Shown: positions 45,802 to 54,810 of the stretch, piece after piece
Position numbering within the stretch: position 1 is the first letter of the stretch
How the letters are laid out: the number at the start of each line of letters is the position of its first letter
Origin: Actinomycetes bacterium
GTDB taxonomy: Bacteria > Actinomycetota > Acidimicrobiia > Acidimicrobiales > RAAP-2
NCBI GenBank assembly: GCA_021791615.1
Contig: JAJYWG010000352.1
Span: forward strand, 330 to 64,329
Reading direction: 5' to 3'
Length of the DNA: 64,000 bases
Made by a program: the position numbers and the translations under genes
The notes under the pieces: model-generated
What the model was told of the DNA's origin: nothing
Databases searched by the model: none
Seen by the model: only the letters and a program-made list of their open reading frames with translations

Positions 45802-47100
45802 ATGCGAATTCGGAGGAAAGATCGGGAGGAGCCGGTAGCGGCTGGTCAGAGCAGCGGACCCGTAGAGGTTGCTCATGAGGAGCCTTCGAGCTCCGTCCTC
45901 GAATCGCCAGACCGCGCAGCTGCACCTCAGGTTCCTCCTGGATCTCTCGATGCCCCTGCACCTCCAGGCTTCTCGCAAGGGGAACGAGGCCCAGAGGGTC
46001 GAACGGTACCCCGCGACGAGCCTGGAGAGCCGCCTGGAGAGCTGCCCGGAGAGCCGCCTGGACAGCTGACAGAACAATCGGCGAGTGGTTCCGTGACGGA
46101 CATTTCTGCTGGAACGAGTGTTCCCGTGCAGGACGAGGCGCCGCCGCAGGAGCCGCTTCAGTCGGAGGATGCTCAGCCAAAGGCAGTTGAAGCTCCGTCG
46201 CAAGAAAACGAGGGAAAGAGGGTTGGGCCTCCACCCAGCGAGCCTCATCGCAAATCGCCGGACATGCAGTCCGGCGAGGCCGCAGGCAACGTACTCGGGA
46301 CTCCGAGTGCCAAACTTCCGCGAGTCTTGGCAATTGCCAATCAAAAAGGGGGAGTTGGCAAGACGACGACCACGGTGAACCTCGGCGCAGCTCTTGCCGA
46401 GTTGGACTACAGAGTGCTGGTAGTGGATCTTGACCCCCAGGGAAACGCGACCACTGGTCTTGGTATCGACGCTCGGAGTTTCGAGATCTCGATGTACGAC
46501 GTCATCATGCGAGAAGCAGCCCTGGAGGACGCGGTCGAACCAACCAGCCTCAAGAACCTCTTCGTCGCTCCGGCTACGATCGACTTGGCGGGTGTCGAGA
46601 TCGAGCTTGTGCCGGCCTTCAGTCGCGAGCTGAAGCTCAAAAGGGCGGTCGACAGTGTTCTCGAGGACTTCGACTTCATCCTCGTCGACTGCCCGCCTTC
46701 GCTTGGGCTCTTGACGGTCAACGGGCTCGCGGCCGCGTCAGAGGTACTTGTACCAATCCAGTGCGAATACTACGCATTGGAGGGTCTAGGACAACTGCTT
46801 CGCAACGTGCATCTGGTCTCGGCCAATTTGAACAGTGCACTGAAAGTGACGACGATCGTGCTCACCATGTATGACGCACGGACCCGCTTGGCCGTGGATG
46901 TCGCGGCGGAGGTGCGACAACATTTTCCTCAGCAGGTCTGCCGAAACGTGATCCCGCGTACCGTTCGGTTGTCCGAAGCGCCGTCGTTTGGCCAGCCGAT
47001 CACCGTTTTCGATCCGACTTCACGTGGGGCAATCGCCTATCGTGAATTGGCCAAGGAGGTGAGCAATGGCGCGACGAAGCGGACTGGGCAAGGGACTTAG
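45802..47100 (+). CDS. parA: Chromosome partitioning ATPase ParA (Soj)
   Basis: A deviant-Walker ATPase that, with ParB, segregates origins. The core begins at LPRVLAIANQKGGVGKTTTT and contains VVDLDPQGNATTG, DFILVDCPPSLG and a C-terminal VIPRTVRLSEAPSFGQP. The first ~170 residues are a Pro/Glu/Ser-rich extension with EPPGELPGEPPGQ repeats, not found in most Soj proteins. The start is uncertain: TTG 45799 and ATG 45802 are adjacent and lack a clear ribosome site; ATG 46264 region could give a short form. Confidence 0.95.
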   Translation: MRIRRKDREEPVAAGQSSGPVEVAHEEPSSSVLESPDRAAAPQVPPGSLDAPAPPGFSQGERGPEGRTVPRDEPGEPPGELPGEPPGQLTEQSASGSVTDISAGTSVPVQDEAPPQEPLQSEDAQPKAVEAPSQENEGKRVGPPPSEPHRKSPDMQSGEAAGNVLGTPSAKLPRVLAIANQKGGVGKTTTTVNLGAALAELDYRVLVVDLDPQGNATTGLGIDARSFEISMYDVIMREAALEDAVEPTSLKNLFVAPATIDLAGVEIELVPAFSRELKLKRAVDSVLEDFDFILVDCPPSLGLLTVNGLAAASEVLVPIQCEYYALEGLGQLLRNVHLVSANLNSALKVTTIVLTMYDARTRLAVDVAAEVRQHFPQQVCRNVIPRTVRLSEAPSFGQPITVFDPTSRGAIAYRELAKEVSNGATKRTGQGT

Positions 47101-48022
47101 CGCACTTATCCCGACCGAGGTCGCAGGTGACCGACTCTCGATGCTTCGAGAGGTTCCGCTGTCCAGCATTCGTCCGAACCCTCTCCAACCCCGGGCGCAC
47201 TTCGACGAAGAGGCGATGGCGTCCTTGGCAGCGTCGGTGAAAGAGCTCGGCGTGCTCCAACCACTCCTCGTGCGCGAGGTGGACGCTGGCAACGAGAGCT
47301 ACGAGATCATTGCCGGCGAGCGCCGATGGCGTGCCGCCCGCCGGGCGGGTTTGCAGACGATCCCAGTATTGGTCAAGCCCTCGACCAGTGATGTGCACAG
47401 TCTCGAGCAGGCCCTCGTCGAGAATTTGCATCGGGCCGATCTCAACGCACTCGAAGAAGCAGCCGCGTACCAGCAGCTCATCGACGAATTCGGTCTGACC
47501 CATGAGCAGGTCGCCACCCGAGTTGGAAAGAGCCGAGCAGCGATCACGAACACCCTGCGGCTGCTTCAGCTTCCCGCAGGTGCCCAACGGGCTCTCGCCG
47601 ACGGTGCAATATCGGCTGGACATGCGCGTGCGCTCTTGGCCACTCCGGATCGCGCACTCCAAGAATCACTGGTGCAGCGCATCGTGGCCGAGAATTTGAG
47701 TGTTCGAGCGGTTGAAGATGCCGTCCGCGGTGAACCAGACCCAAGCCTCGATACGGCGGCTTCGCAGCTTCGGGATGATGGTAATACCCTAGGTACTACC
47801 GATCGCAAGAGGCCGATACGCGGTCTTCCCGAACCTGGTGTGCTGGAGTTGGAGGAGCTGTTGTCCAGCCACCTGAACACGAGAGTGAAGGTCGAGCTTC
47901 GCAATCGGCGAGGTCGCCTGGTCGTGGAGTTCGCCACCCTGGAAGACCTCGAGCGTATCTACAGGGTGATGGTAGGGGAGGGCAGGATGGGTGCCTCCCC
48001 TGGAGCAGAGGTCGAAGGCTAA
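47066..48022 (+). CDS. parB: Chromosome partitioning protein ParB (Spo0J)
   Basis: A 318-residue ParB CTP-dependent clamp that loads at parS. Begins with ARRSGLGKGLSALIP, then IRPNPLQPRAHFDEE, the CTP-site motif AGERRWRAARRAG, ENLHRADLNALEEA and the HTH (LTHEQVATRVGKSRAAITNT). The C-terminal dimer region ends near RIYRVMVG. ATG 47066 has AAGGAGGTG upstream and overlaps parA by 35 bases. Confidence 0.97.
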   Translation: MARRSGLGKGLSALIPTEVAGDRLSMLREVPLSSIRPNPLQPRAHFDEEAMASLAASVKELGVLQPLLVREVDAGNESYEIIAGERRWRAARRAGLQTIPVLVKPSTSDVHSLEQALVENLHRADLNALEEAAAYQQLIDEFGLTHEQVATRVGKSRAAITNTLRLLQLPAGAQRALADGAISAGHARALLATPDRALQESLVQRIVAENLSVRAVEDAVRGEPDPSLDTAASQLRDDGNTLGTTDRKRPIRGLPEPGVLELEELLSSHLNTRVKVELRNRRGRLVVEFATLEDLERIYRVMVGEGRMGASPGAEVEG

Positions 48023-48114
48023 CCAGAAAGGACGCTGCGTCGCTTCTCCGAGGGAAGTGAGTATTCCCTGGTCAATGGGCTATTGCGCCACAGGGATCAA
48101 GCACTGGTTTATCG

Positions 48115-48147
48115 TTATCCACAACCTGTGCATGACGTTGTGGATTG
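48115..48147. promoter_or_regulatory. DnaA-box pair downstream of parB
   Basis: A perfect TTATCCACA (48115-48123) and an inverted TGTGGATTG (48139-48147, 7 of 9), in a locally A/T-rich stretch (about 48085-48185) inside otherwise high-GC DNA. It could titrate DnaA or belong to an extended origin. Confidence 0.6.
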
Positions 48148-48211
48148 TCGATTTCTTCTTCAAGTCGAGGAATTTTTCACCTTTGCGTCACCGAGTCCGT
48201 CGCGCAAAGTC

Positions 48212-48275
48212 GTGCGGTGTCGCCGTCGCCGTCGTGCCGTGCGGTGCAGTGCGGTGTCGCCGTCGCCGTCGTGCC
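48212..48275. repeat. 27-bp direct repeat, two copies
   Basis: Two perfect copies of a 27-bp unit starting GTGCGGTGTCGCCGTCGCC at 48212-48238 and 48249-48275, in the gap between parB and the cwlM-like gene. Confidence 0.9.
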
Positions 48276-48340
48276 ATCGCCGACGGTGTCGAGTGCTCAC
48301 TGCAGCCTCTCAAGCCCCTCGGCCCGAGAGAGAGGATGCC

Positions 48341-49492
48341 TCAGCTCCAATCGGCGCTCGCCCATCTCGAGAGCGCGGCCACCAACGCGTCTGCGAGAGC
48401 CGCGCCGTGCTCGACGACTGCGAGAGCCGGTCCCAATTCGACCAAGACGGCGGGCATCCGCGTTTCACGCAGGACCGGTACCGTCATCGCCCGGATACCG
48501 CCGTCAGGCAGCCCGAGCGCTCGCGGGACTTCGCGTTGGACGAGCTCGGCCAGAGACCTCCCACCCGGAGACTCGTAGCGGTCGTTCCCATAGAACCAGG
48601 TAGTGCACCCGGAGCGTGTCGCGTTGAGTTGGAGACCCACGTAGGCGTTGACGTCCGCTGTATTGGCTTGTGCGGCCCGGACCGAGTCGTCCGGGTGGTG
48701 GAGCGGAGTCACACGGGCACCGGCCAGTACGAGGCGGCGACGCAGTGCCCGGACCGCGGTCGCCAGGCCGCCGGCTTCGCCGACGGCGATGTGGCGCCCG
48801 GCGAGGGTGGGTGGCGCCCGGCGGAGCTGCTCTCGTGCCATGACCGCCGACACCACCTCGCTCCCTCGTTCACGGGCCCGGACCCTCGCGAGCTCGAAGA
48901 GGGTGGTCGAACCGACGATCCCGTCTTCGGGCAGCCCCGTATTGCGTTGGAAGTCCGAGACGGCGGTCGCCGTCGCATCCCCAAAGATCCCGTCGACCCT
49001 GCCGGCATCGAACCCGAGGGCGCCCAGGTTCTGCTGGAGCTCGGCGACGTCGTCGCCCCTCATCATGGGTGTACGCCGGTACAAGAGGCGATCGCCTAGA
49101 CAAAAACCGGCCTCTAACAGGGTGTTCCAGGTCTGACGTCCGCAGACGCCGTCGACCCGCAGCCCTCGTCGGTGCTGGAAGCCCTCAACCGCCGTTCGCG
49201 TCGCAACCCCGAAGTGACCCGACGGATCGGCGCTCGAGTCGAACCCAAGCCCAGCGAGCCGATCGCGTAGTTCTGTCACAGCGGGTCCGTGGTCTCCTTG
49301 CCGAAGGGGGAGAGGGTCGGTCGTGACCGGTGAGGCCGGGACTGCCTCGACCGCTTCCCCACCCGAGCGCGCATCCGGCGATCCCCCGGGCGGCCCGCCT
49401 GGTGTCTCAGACAGTCGCTGGCCACGGACTTCGGAATCAGGATCGGCGAGAACCGAATCTGACGCATCGCGGCGGAGATGCGGCTGGGTCAG
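48341..49492 (-). CDS. CwlM-like peptidoglycan-binding/amidase-fold protein
   Basis: Two peptidoglycan-binding repeats (GPAVTELRDRLAGLGFDSSA and DVAELQQNLGALGFDAGRVD) precede an amidase_3-type domain. The amidase zinc positions look degraded: the usual IHAN-like segment reads LQLNATRSG, with Gln in place of His, and no PGHGG is seen; VLVELG near the end is kept. The order parA-parB-cwlM-trxA-trxB matches Mycobacterium, where CwlM is a non-hydrolytic regulator of MurA. No ATG/GTG start gives a whole first domain; a CTG overlapping the trxA stop is the least bad start, so 49492 is tentative. Confidence 0.8.
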   Translation of the reverse strand: MTQPHLRRDASDSVLADPDSEVRGQRLSETPGGPPGGSPDARSGGEAVEAVPASPVTTDPLPLRQGDHGPAVTELRDRLAGLGFDSSADPSGHFGVATRTAVEGFQHRRGLRVDGVCGRQTWNTLLEAGFCLGDRLLYRRTPMMRGDDVAELQQNLGALGFDAGRVDGIFGDATATAVSDFQRNTGLPEDGIVGSTTLFELARVRARERGSEVVSAVMAREQLRRAPPTLAGRHIAVGEAGGLATAVRALRRRLVLAGARVTPLHHPDDSVRAAQANTADVNAYVGLQLNATRSGCTTWFYGNDRYESPGGRSLAELVQREVPRALGLPDGGIRAMTVPVLRETRMPAVLVELGPALAVVEHGAALADALVAALSRWASADWS

Positions 49493-49830
49493 CCTCCCGT
49501 GGGAAGGTAGGTCGCCAGCTCCTGAAGGAGTTGACCCTTGGGTTTCGCCCCGACCAAGCGCACCTTCGGTTCGCCCTCGTGAAAGAGGATCAGGGTGGGG
49601 ATGCTCATCACGTCGAAGCGCCGGGTGACGTCGAGGTTCTCCTCGATGTTGAGCTTGCCGATCTCCAGCTTCCCGGCCTGCTCCTCGGCGATCTCCTCCA
49701 GGATCGGGGCGATCATTTTGCACGGCCCGCACCATTCTGCCCAGAAGTCGACCAAGACGGGAACATCCGAGCGCCTGACATGCTCGTCAAACGTAGCGTC
49801 GTCCAGCGTCACAATCTTCCCGTTCGCCAT
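49489..49830 (-). CDS. trxA: Thioredoxin
   Basis: A 113-residue thioredoxin, the dithiol donor for cytosolic proteins. Active site WCGPC at residues 33-37, cis-Pro in SIPTLILF, and preceding VLVDFWAEW. Starts at ATG behind GGAGGGATA; the longer upstream frame is not family-like. It is reduced by the trxB product encoded next upstream, with a 174-base gap. Confidence 0.97.
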   Translation of the reverse strand: MANGKIVTLDDATFDEHVRRSDVPVLVDFWAEWCGPCKMIAPILEEIAEEQAGKLEIGKLNIEENLDVTRRFDVMSIPTLILFHEGEPKVRLVGAKPKGQLLQELATYLPTGG

Positions 49831-50004
49831 TATCCCTCCTGGTCCCCCCGTGTGATGCACCAGGGCTGCTCCCCTGGGTGCTGTGGTTCGCTGGTTCCAA
49901 CACGAGAATCCTCGCACCTGTTCCCGCCTGGCGATATCCGGCCCCCCGAGGGGCCTGGACCGGCCAGTTGGAGCAACGGCAAGCCGTCACGAGGCTCGGC
50001 GTGA

Positions 50005-50964
50005 TCAGGTAGCTCGGGCTTCCAGCCATCGCTCGGCGTCGATGGCCGCCATGCAGCCCGAGCCGGCCGCGGTGATCGCCTGGCGGTAGATGTGGTCTTG
50101 GACGTCCCCGCAGGCAAATACGCCTTCCACGCTCGTGCGCGAGCCGCCGGTCGTCTTGACGTAGCCGTTGTCCAGCAATTCGAGCTGCCCAGCAAGGAGC
50201 TCGGTGTTGGGTCGATGTCCGATCGCCACGAACACACCGTCCAATGCCAGCTCCGACTCTTCCCCCGAGACGGTGTCTCGGAGGCGCACCCCACGCACCT
50301 GGTCGTCTCCCACGACTTCGGTCACCTGGGTATTCCACCGAAAGGAAATGACGGGGTTGTCCAGCGCGCGCTCCTGCATGATGCGCGATGCACGTAACTG
50401 GTCTCGCCGATGGATCACCGTCACCCTGGAAGCGAATCGAGTGAGGAAGAGCGCTTCCTCCAGGGCAGAATCCCCACCGCCGACAACCGCGATCTCCCGT
50501 GACCGAAAGAAGAACCCGTCGCAGGTCGCACACGTCGACACCCCATGGCCGAGAAGACGATCTTCCCCGGGCACACCCAGCATGAGGGATTGCGCTCCGG
50601 TCGCGACGATCAGGGCATCGGCGGTGTACGTCGGCTCGCTCGCGCCGGACCCGCCTACCCAGACTCCGAATGGCGAGGTGGTCAGATCGAATCCGGTCAC
50701 TTTCGCCGTGACGAGCTCCGCGCCGAAACGCGCTGCTTGAGCCCTGATGGAGGTCATCAGCTCCGGCCCCATGATCCCCTCGGGAAACCCGGGGAAGTTC
50801 TCGACTTCGGTAGTGAGCATGAGCTGTCCACCCGGCTGATCGCTGGTCGACGAGGGCTCACCTTCGATCACGACCGGAGCCAGCTGCGCTCGCGCCGTGT
50901 AGACGGCAGCCGTCAGACCCGCGGGACCCGAGCCTGCGATCAGCAGCGAGCGATGTTCGGTCAT
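50005..50964 (-). CDS. trxB: Thioredoxin reductase
   Basis: A 319-residue flavoprotein that reduces thioredoxin using NADPH. FAD-binding [12 protein letters not shown] near the start, redox Cys145 and Cys148 in [13 protein letters not shown]-binding [13 protein letters not shown], and the C-terminal [21 protein letters not shown] cut to its core (GDVQD, RQA). All expected elements are present. Confidence 0.97.
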   Translation of the reverse strand: MTEHRSLLIAGSGPAGLTAAVYTARAQLAPVVIEGEPSSTSDQPGGQLMLTTEVENFPGFPEGIMGPELMTSIRAQAARFGAELVTAKVTGFDLTTSPFGVWVGGSGASEPTYTADALIVATGAQSLMLGVPGEDRLLGHGVSTCATCDGFFFRSREIAVVGGGDSALEEALFLTRFASRVTVIHRRDQLRASRIMQERALDNPVISFRWNTQVTEVVGDDQVRGVRLRDTVSGEESELALDGVFVAIGHRPNTELLAGQLELLDNGYVKTTGGSRTSVEGVFACGDVQDHIYRQAITAAGSGCMAAIDAERWLEARAT

Positions 50965-50979
50965 CTGCTCGACACAGCC

Positions 50980-51393
50980 TTACCCGTGGACCGACTTCGA
51001 GCGGGTCGAACGTCGTGACCAGGCCGCGAGGCCCGCCAAGGTGAACACCGCTCCGAGCACGGCGTCGGAGATCCAGACCCTGCCACCGAAGGCGTACACG
51101 TCCAGAATCCTGACGAGCCCGATCGAGACAAGAACCAGGACCACCAGCGAGAGAACGGCCACGATCAGTCCGAAGACGACGACGCGAGCAGCGAGGAGAA
51201 GAGGCCGGATCGCCCGGTCGTGAACGACGTCGGCGACCAGGTCCACCAAGTCGGCGGCTTTGGACGGCCAGTCTGCGCCCAACCCGCTTCCCGTGGGGCC
51301 GGACTGCGCCGTCTCAGCCGTGGGCTCGGGCGACGACGCGTGGGAGGCAAGGCGGTACCCTGCGTCCGAGTGCCGATCAGCGTCCGTCGTCAT
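50980..51393 (-). CDS. Small membrane protein
   Basis: A 137-residue protein with a ~55-residue polar N-terminus, an amphipathic stretch (SKAADLVDLVADVVHDRAIR), then two hydrophobic spans (VVVFGLIVAVLSLVVLVLVSIGL and ISDAVLGAVFTLAGLAAW) and a short basic end. Reminiscent of small actinobacterial phage-holin-superfamily proteins, but no family can be named. It lies 15 bases before trxB, so they may be cotranscribed. Confidence 0.7.
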   Translation of the reverse strand: MTTDADRHSDAGYRLASHASSPEPTAETAQSGPTGSGLGADWPSKAADLVDLVADVVHDRAIRPLLLAARVVVFGLIVAVLSLVVLVLVSIGLVRILDVYAFGGRVWISDAVLGAVFTLAGLAAWSRRSTRSKSVHG

Positions 51394-51433
51394 GGCCGAG
51401 AGGATAGTGGGACACGGCACCGATGCCGGCGCT

Positions 51434-51485
51434 GCCGGCAATCCGGCGCCACCGGCGCCGCCGGCAATCCGGCGCCACCTGCGCC
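51434..51485. repeat. 26-bp tandem repeat, two copies
   Basis: Two adjacent 26-bp units (GCCGGCAATCCGGCGCCACC-G/T-GCGCC) differing at one base, between the degV stop and the small membrane protein start. Confidence 0.92.
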
Positions 51486-51573
51486 GCCGTCGGGAGCGAG
51501 CAGGAGCCCGGTACGCGGCCAGTACGAGCCCGGTACGCATGTCGCCGCGCCAGACGTTCTGACCAGTGTGTCT

Positions 51574-52419
51574 TCAGCTCGGCGGCAACTGGTAGCAGAT
51601 CCCGATCGTCTCAGGCCCGGTGTGCGTGCCCACCACCGGACCGAGGTTCACCACGACGAGCTGATGAGCCACCGTGATATCGCTGAGCGTCGACACCACG
51701 GCGTCGATGTCTGAAGCCGCGCCGTTGCAGACGGCCAGACGCTCGAGAGGGGCATCTGCCCTGGGCTTGGCCGCCAGGTACGACAGAGCACGGGCACGGG
51801 TCCGCTGCTTGGACTCCTCCTCGACCATGCCATCTCGCACTTGGATGACGGGCTTGATCGACAAGAGGGAACCGAGCATGGCTGCAGCCCCACCGATCCT
51901 TCCTCCCCTCTGGAGATGGTCAAGGGTGCCGACGACGCCATAGACCTTCGTTCGACCGATGAGGTCTCGCACAGTCCTGACGACCGCGTCGGTGTCGGCG
52001 CCTGCGGCCGCTGCCTCGGCCGCAGCGATGCAGAGCAGTCCCTGGCCCATGGTCACCGACTCCGTGTCGACGACCTCGACGGGGATCCGCCCCGCCATCG
52101 AGGCGGCACCGGCCAGCGCAGACTGGTACGTGGCCGAGACACGAGACGAGATCGTGAGGCACACAACGGCGTCAGCACCCTCGGTCGCCGCTCGTTCGTA
52201 CGCTTCCTGGAACGCTCCGGGAGACGGAGCTGCCGTTTGAGGGAGTGCCGCGGTGCTGTGGCAGCGCTTCCAGAAGTCGGCAGGGGTGAGATCGCGGCGG
52301 TCGAGAAACTCTTCGTCGCCAAATCGAATCGTGAGTGGTACGACGAGTATGGAGTTGACGTCCGCCAGCTCTTCGGTCAAGTCACATCCGCTGTCGGTCA
52401 CAATTCGGACACCGGACAT
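51574..52419 (-). CDS. DegV-family fatty-acid-binding protein
   Basis: A 281-residue DegV protein starting at ATG 52419 behind GGGAGGGAG. Typical start VRIVTDSGCDLTEEL, then VPLTIRFGDEEFLDR, a TAAPSPGAFQEAYE segment, and GTLDHLQRGGRIGGAAAMLG. The family binds a fatty acid; some members (FakB) present it to a kinase for phosphorylation. No FakA-like kinase is visible nearby. Confidence 0.94.
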   Translation of the reverse strand: MSGVRIVTDSGCDLTEELADVNSILVVPLTIRFGDEEFLDRRDLTPADFWKRCHSTAALPQTAAPSPGAFQEAYERAATEGADAVVCLTISSRVSATYQSALAGAASMAGRIPVEVVDTESVTMGQGLLCIAAAEAAAAGADTDAVVRTVRDLIGRTKVYGVVGTLDHLQRGGRIGGAAAMLGSLLSIKPVIQVRDGMVEEESKQRTRARALSYLAAKPRADAPLERLAVCNGAASDIDAVVSTLSDITVAHQLVVVNLGPVVGTHTGPETIGICYQLPPS

Positions 52420-52985
52420 CGTCAGTCTCCCTCCCTTGCGCCGCCTGCATCCCGCACGTCTTGTCCTTTCACTCCCAGTGCAACTCGGTGAGTGATCTCC
52501 CGAGTCGCGGCAACCCTGGGCTCGCGTCGGCACCATAGCCTGTCAGCGAGCAGATCTTGGTGGACGTTCGCACCTGCTCCTGGCGCAACGCGTCGGTTGA
52601 TCGTCGACCGCGACCCCGAGGTCTCGGCCGCCGCCGCGGACATCCACCCGCAGGGAGCGCATGACCGATCGCGCGCTGGTCCCGTCATCGGTAACGAAGG
52701 TGACACCGCGTGACCGGCAAAACCGGTGGTGACCGACTCGCATGTGCTCGAAATGCTCGAACGCCACCGAGTAGCGCCGGTGTGACACATCGACGTGCCG
52801 CGCCAAGAGATGCCCAAGTGCTTATCGACGCGCTCGCCGGCCAAGCCGTGGACCTCCGACCTGGGAGTGTTCGCCAGACGGCATCTGCCACCTCATGGCG
52901 CGGGACATCGCTCGAACTTCGCGAAGCCGATCCGCCCGGAGGGGCGGCTACCGGACCCGGACACCGTGATGAGGCGAGGTCGGTC
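52420..52985. other. Region without a confident gene
   Basis: Open frames of 60-140 residues exist on both strands, but none shows a recognisable domain or good ribosome site. Looks like degraded or non-coding accessory DNA. Confidence 0.45.
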
Positions 52986-53429
52986 TCAGGCGGGCCGAGC
53001 TACCAAGACCGGGATCTCCCGGGTCGTGGAGCGTTGGTACTCGGCGTAGGGGGGGTATGCGGTGACGGCCCGGTCCCACCACAGCGCCTTCTCCTCGCCG
53101 GTGACCTCACGGGCCTCGGCGTCGAAAGGCACTGAACCATCTTGGATCACGAGAGCTGTCGGGTCGGCCTTCAGGTTGGCGTACCAGGCGGGGTGGTCTG
53201 GTGCACCTCCCTTGGAGGCGACGAGTGCGTACTCACCGCCATGCTCGACCCGCATGAGACCGAATTTGCGGATCTTGCCGGTCTTCCTCCCGCGAGTGGT
53301 GACGATGATGATCGGCATCCCCGTGTCCCTCAAAGTGTTGGCTTCACGCCCGCCGGACTTCTCGTAGGCCTCCACTTGCTCGCGGACCCAGGCTTGCGGG
53401 CTCGGTTCGTACTCGCCTTCGAGCGCCAT
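52986..53429 (-). CDS. Deazaflavin-dependent nitroreductase-family protein
   Basis: A 147-residue protein of the Ddn/DUF385 family, split-barrel enzymes that use the deazaflavin F420 in Actinobacteria. Visible blocks: PIIIVTTRGRKTGKIRKFGL, EYALVASKGGAPDHPAWYAN and a C-terminal WWDRAVTAYPPYAEYQ. I chose the ATG at 53429; an in-frame start at 53453 is possible. Substrate unknown. Supports the actinobacterial assignment, since F420 use is common there. Confidence 0.92.
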   Translation of the reverse strand: MALEGEYEPSPQAWVREQVEAYEKSGGREANTLRDTGMPIIIVTTRGRKTGKIRKFGLMRVEHGGEYALVASKGGAPDHPAWYANLKADPTALVIQDGSVPFDAEAREVTGEEKALWWDRAVTAYPPYAEYQRSTTREIPVLVARPA

Positions 53430-54068
53430 GCAGCCGACTCTACCGGGAACCACTCGGATCCCCGCCGGTCACCACCGGGGTGTGTCGTGGGCAACGAATG
53501 GCTCCTGGTTCGAGCCTTGGCAGGGGCCCTGCGGGCCGCCCCCGAGCACCTTGCAGCTTCGGCGGCGGCGTGCATCGGCATGGTGCATCCACGAGCCGGA
53601 CGCAAACCCGCCTGGTTGTGACCATCCCCCCGCTGGCCGGACACCTCGAATAGGAAGTAGTCACGCCAGTAGTGACCGAAGACCAACCGGCGCCGGTCCG
53701 CCGGCGAGGGAGATACCCGAGAGGGTTCCGCCGTGACGCAGCGGCGTGACCATCGTCACGGTGACGGTCACGCCGCCAGTGATCGAGCCAAGAGGCAACG
53801 TCGAAATCCTGACGGGCTTCGAGCACCAGTGTGGCCGGCGACGGTGACCGGACAGTCGAGGCTCCCCGTGCCAAAGGCCTGGTGGCCTGCCGAGCCCAGC
53901 TCTCGCTCCTGAGGCCGGCCTGGCCCACCTGTCCGCCGCCCAGCGGCGGGCCAAATCCAACGTCGAGCACGGTCTCAACGGAGCTTTCGTTCTCGGCGGA
54001 TGTTCCAAATGGGGGCGCTTCCGGGTAGCTCGACTATAACTCGGGCAGGATACCTGTCCCCTCTGTCA
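53430..54068. other. Region without a confident gene
   Basis: About 640 bp with only unconvincing open frames on both strands. A nested dyad around 53745-53772 (CGTGACCATCGTCACG and GTGACGGTCAC) is the clearest structure. Confidence 0.4.
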
Positions 54069-54326
54069 TCAATCGTAGATGTCGCGCCGGTGGCCCATAC
54101 GAAGGACAAGCACGACGAGTTCACCATCGTTGATCTCGTAGATGATCCTGTAGTTGCCGGTTCGCACCCGCCACTCACCCGATCCGCCAACGAGTTGGGT
54201 GGCGGCCGGTGGTCGTGGATCAATAGCCAGCAACTCGATGGCCGCTTGAATCCTTCGCCGCACATCAGGATCGAATTTGCGGAGTTGGCGTGCCGCCGAA
54301 GGCACCAACGTGACGTTGTACGTCAC
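54069..54326 (-). CDS. RelE/ParE-type toxin
   Basis: An 85-residue toxin with the RelE/ParE fold: VPSAARQLRKFDPDVRRRI, then RPPAATQLVGGSGEWRVRTG, and NYRIIYEINDGELVVLVLRMGHRRDIY cut to key residues (YRIIYEI, GHRRDIY). RelE members cleave mRNA on the ribosome; conserved basic residues (R in EWRVR, R in GNYRI, GHR) are present. ATG overlaps the antitoxin stop (ATGA), the usual antitoxin-first order. Confidence 0.92.
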   Translation of the reverse strand: MTYNVTLVPSAARQLRKFDPDVRRRIQAAIELLAIDPRPPAATQLVGGSGEWRVRTGNYRIIYEINDGELVVLVLRMGHRRDIYD

Positions 54327-54598
54327 CGCAAACCGAGATCGGCCTTGACCTGCTCCCAGGGAATCGGCGCCTCACCGGTGGCCCGCATCTCGGCGCGGGC
54401 TTCTTCGGCGGCACGGACATCAGCCATGTCTTCAGCCAACTCCAAGACGGCATCAAGGTCATCGGCATCGATGACAGCAGCTATCCGCCTTCCTCGCCGA
54501 GCGAGGTAAACCGGAGTGTGCTCGGAACAGGCGAGATCGATGACCTCCGCCAAGTTCCGGCGTGCCTCGGTGACGGAGACTGGAACTGCTTTCGACAT
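54323..54598 (-). CDS. Phd/YefM-type antitoxin
   Basis: A 91-residue antitoxin: N-terminal Phd/YefM DNA-binding segment (PVSVTEARRNLAEVIDLAC, VYLARRGRRIAAVI) and an acidic/helical C-terminal part that should wrap the toxin. ATG 54598 (MSKAVPV) chosen; an ATG two codons upstream is possible. Such operons are usually autorepressed; the region upstream has an A/T-rich patch (TACATATTG). Confidence 0.9.
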   Translation of the reverse strand: MSKAVPVSVTEARRNLAEVIDLACSEHTPVYLARRGRRIAAVIDADDLDAVLELAEDMADVRAAEEARAEMRATGEAPIPWEQVKADLGLR

Positions 54599-54810
54599 GT
54601 ACATATTGTGCCACGAAACGTCGTGTTGTACAGGAGTCGGCACCGCCGCCCACCGTTCCTACACACTCAACGGAACGAAGTCCCGCCTTGTGGGTGACCC
54701 CGAACGGTCTTGGGCCTGTGGGTGCCGAGAACCCATCCCTCAGGTCACGGGACCAGTCAGTGCACCTGGCCGGACGCGACCGCTGGCGCCACCGGTAGTA
54801 CCATACGTTC

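Noticed and set aside
48195..48280. Repeated GTGCGGTGTCGCC units considered as a CRISPR array
   Set aside because: Only two copies with a 10-base gap and no spacers or cas genes; a simple direct repeat.
52710..53135. 141-residue open frame in the accessory patch
   Set aside because: Half overlaps the deazaflavin reductase gene antisense and shows no domain.
53500..53560. GGTTCGAGCC resembling a tRNA T loop
   Set aside because: No acceptor, D or anticodon stems can be paired around it.
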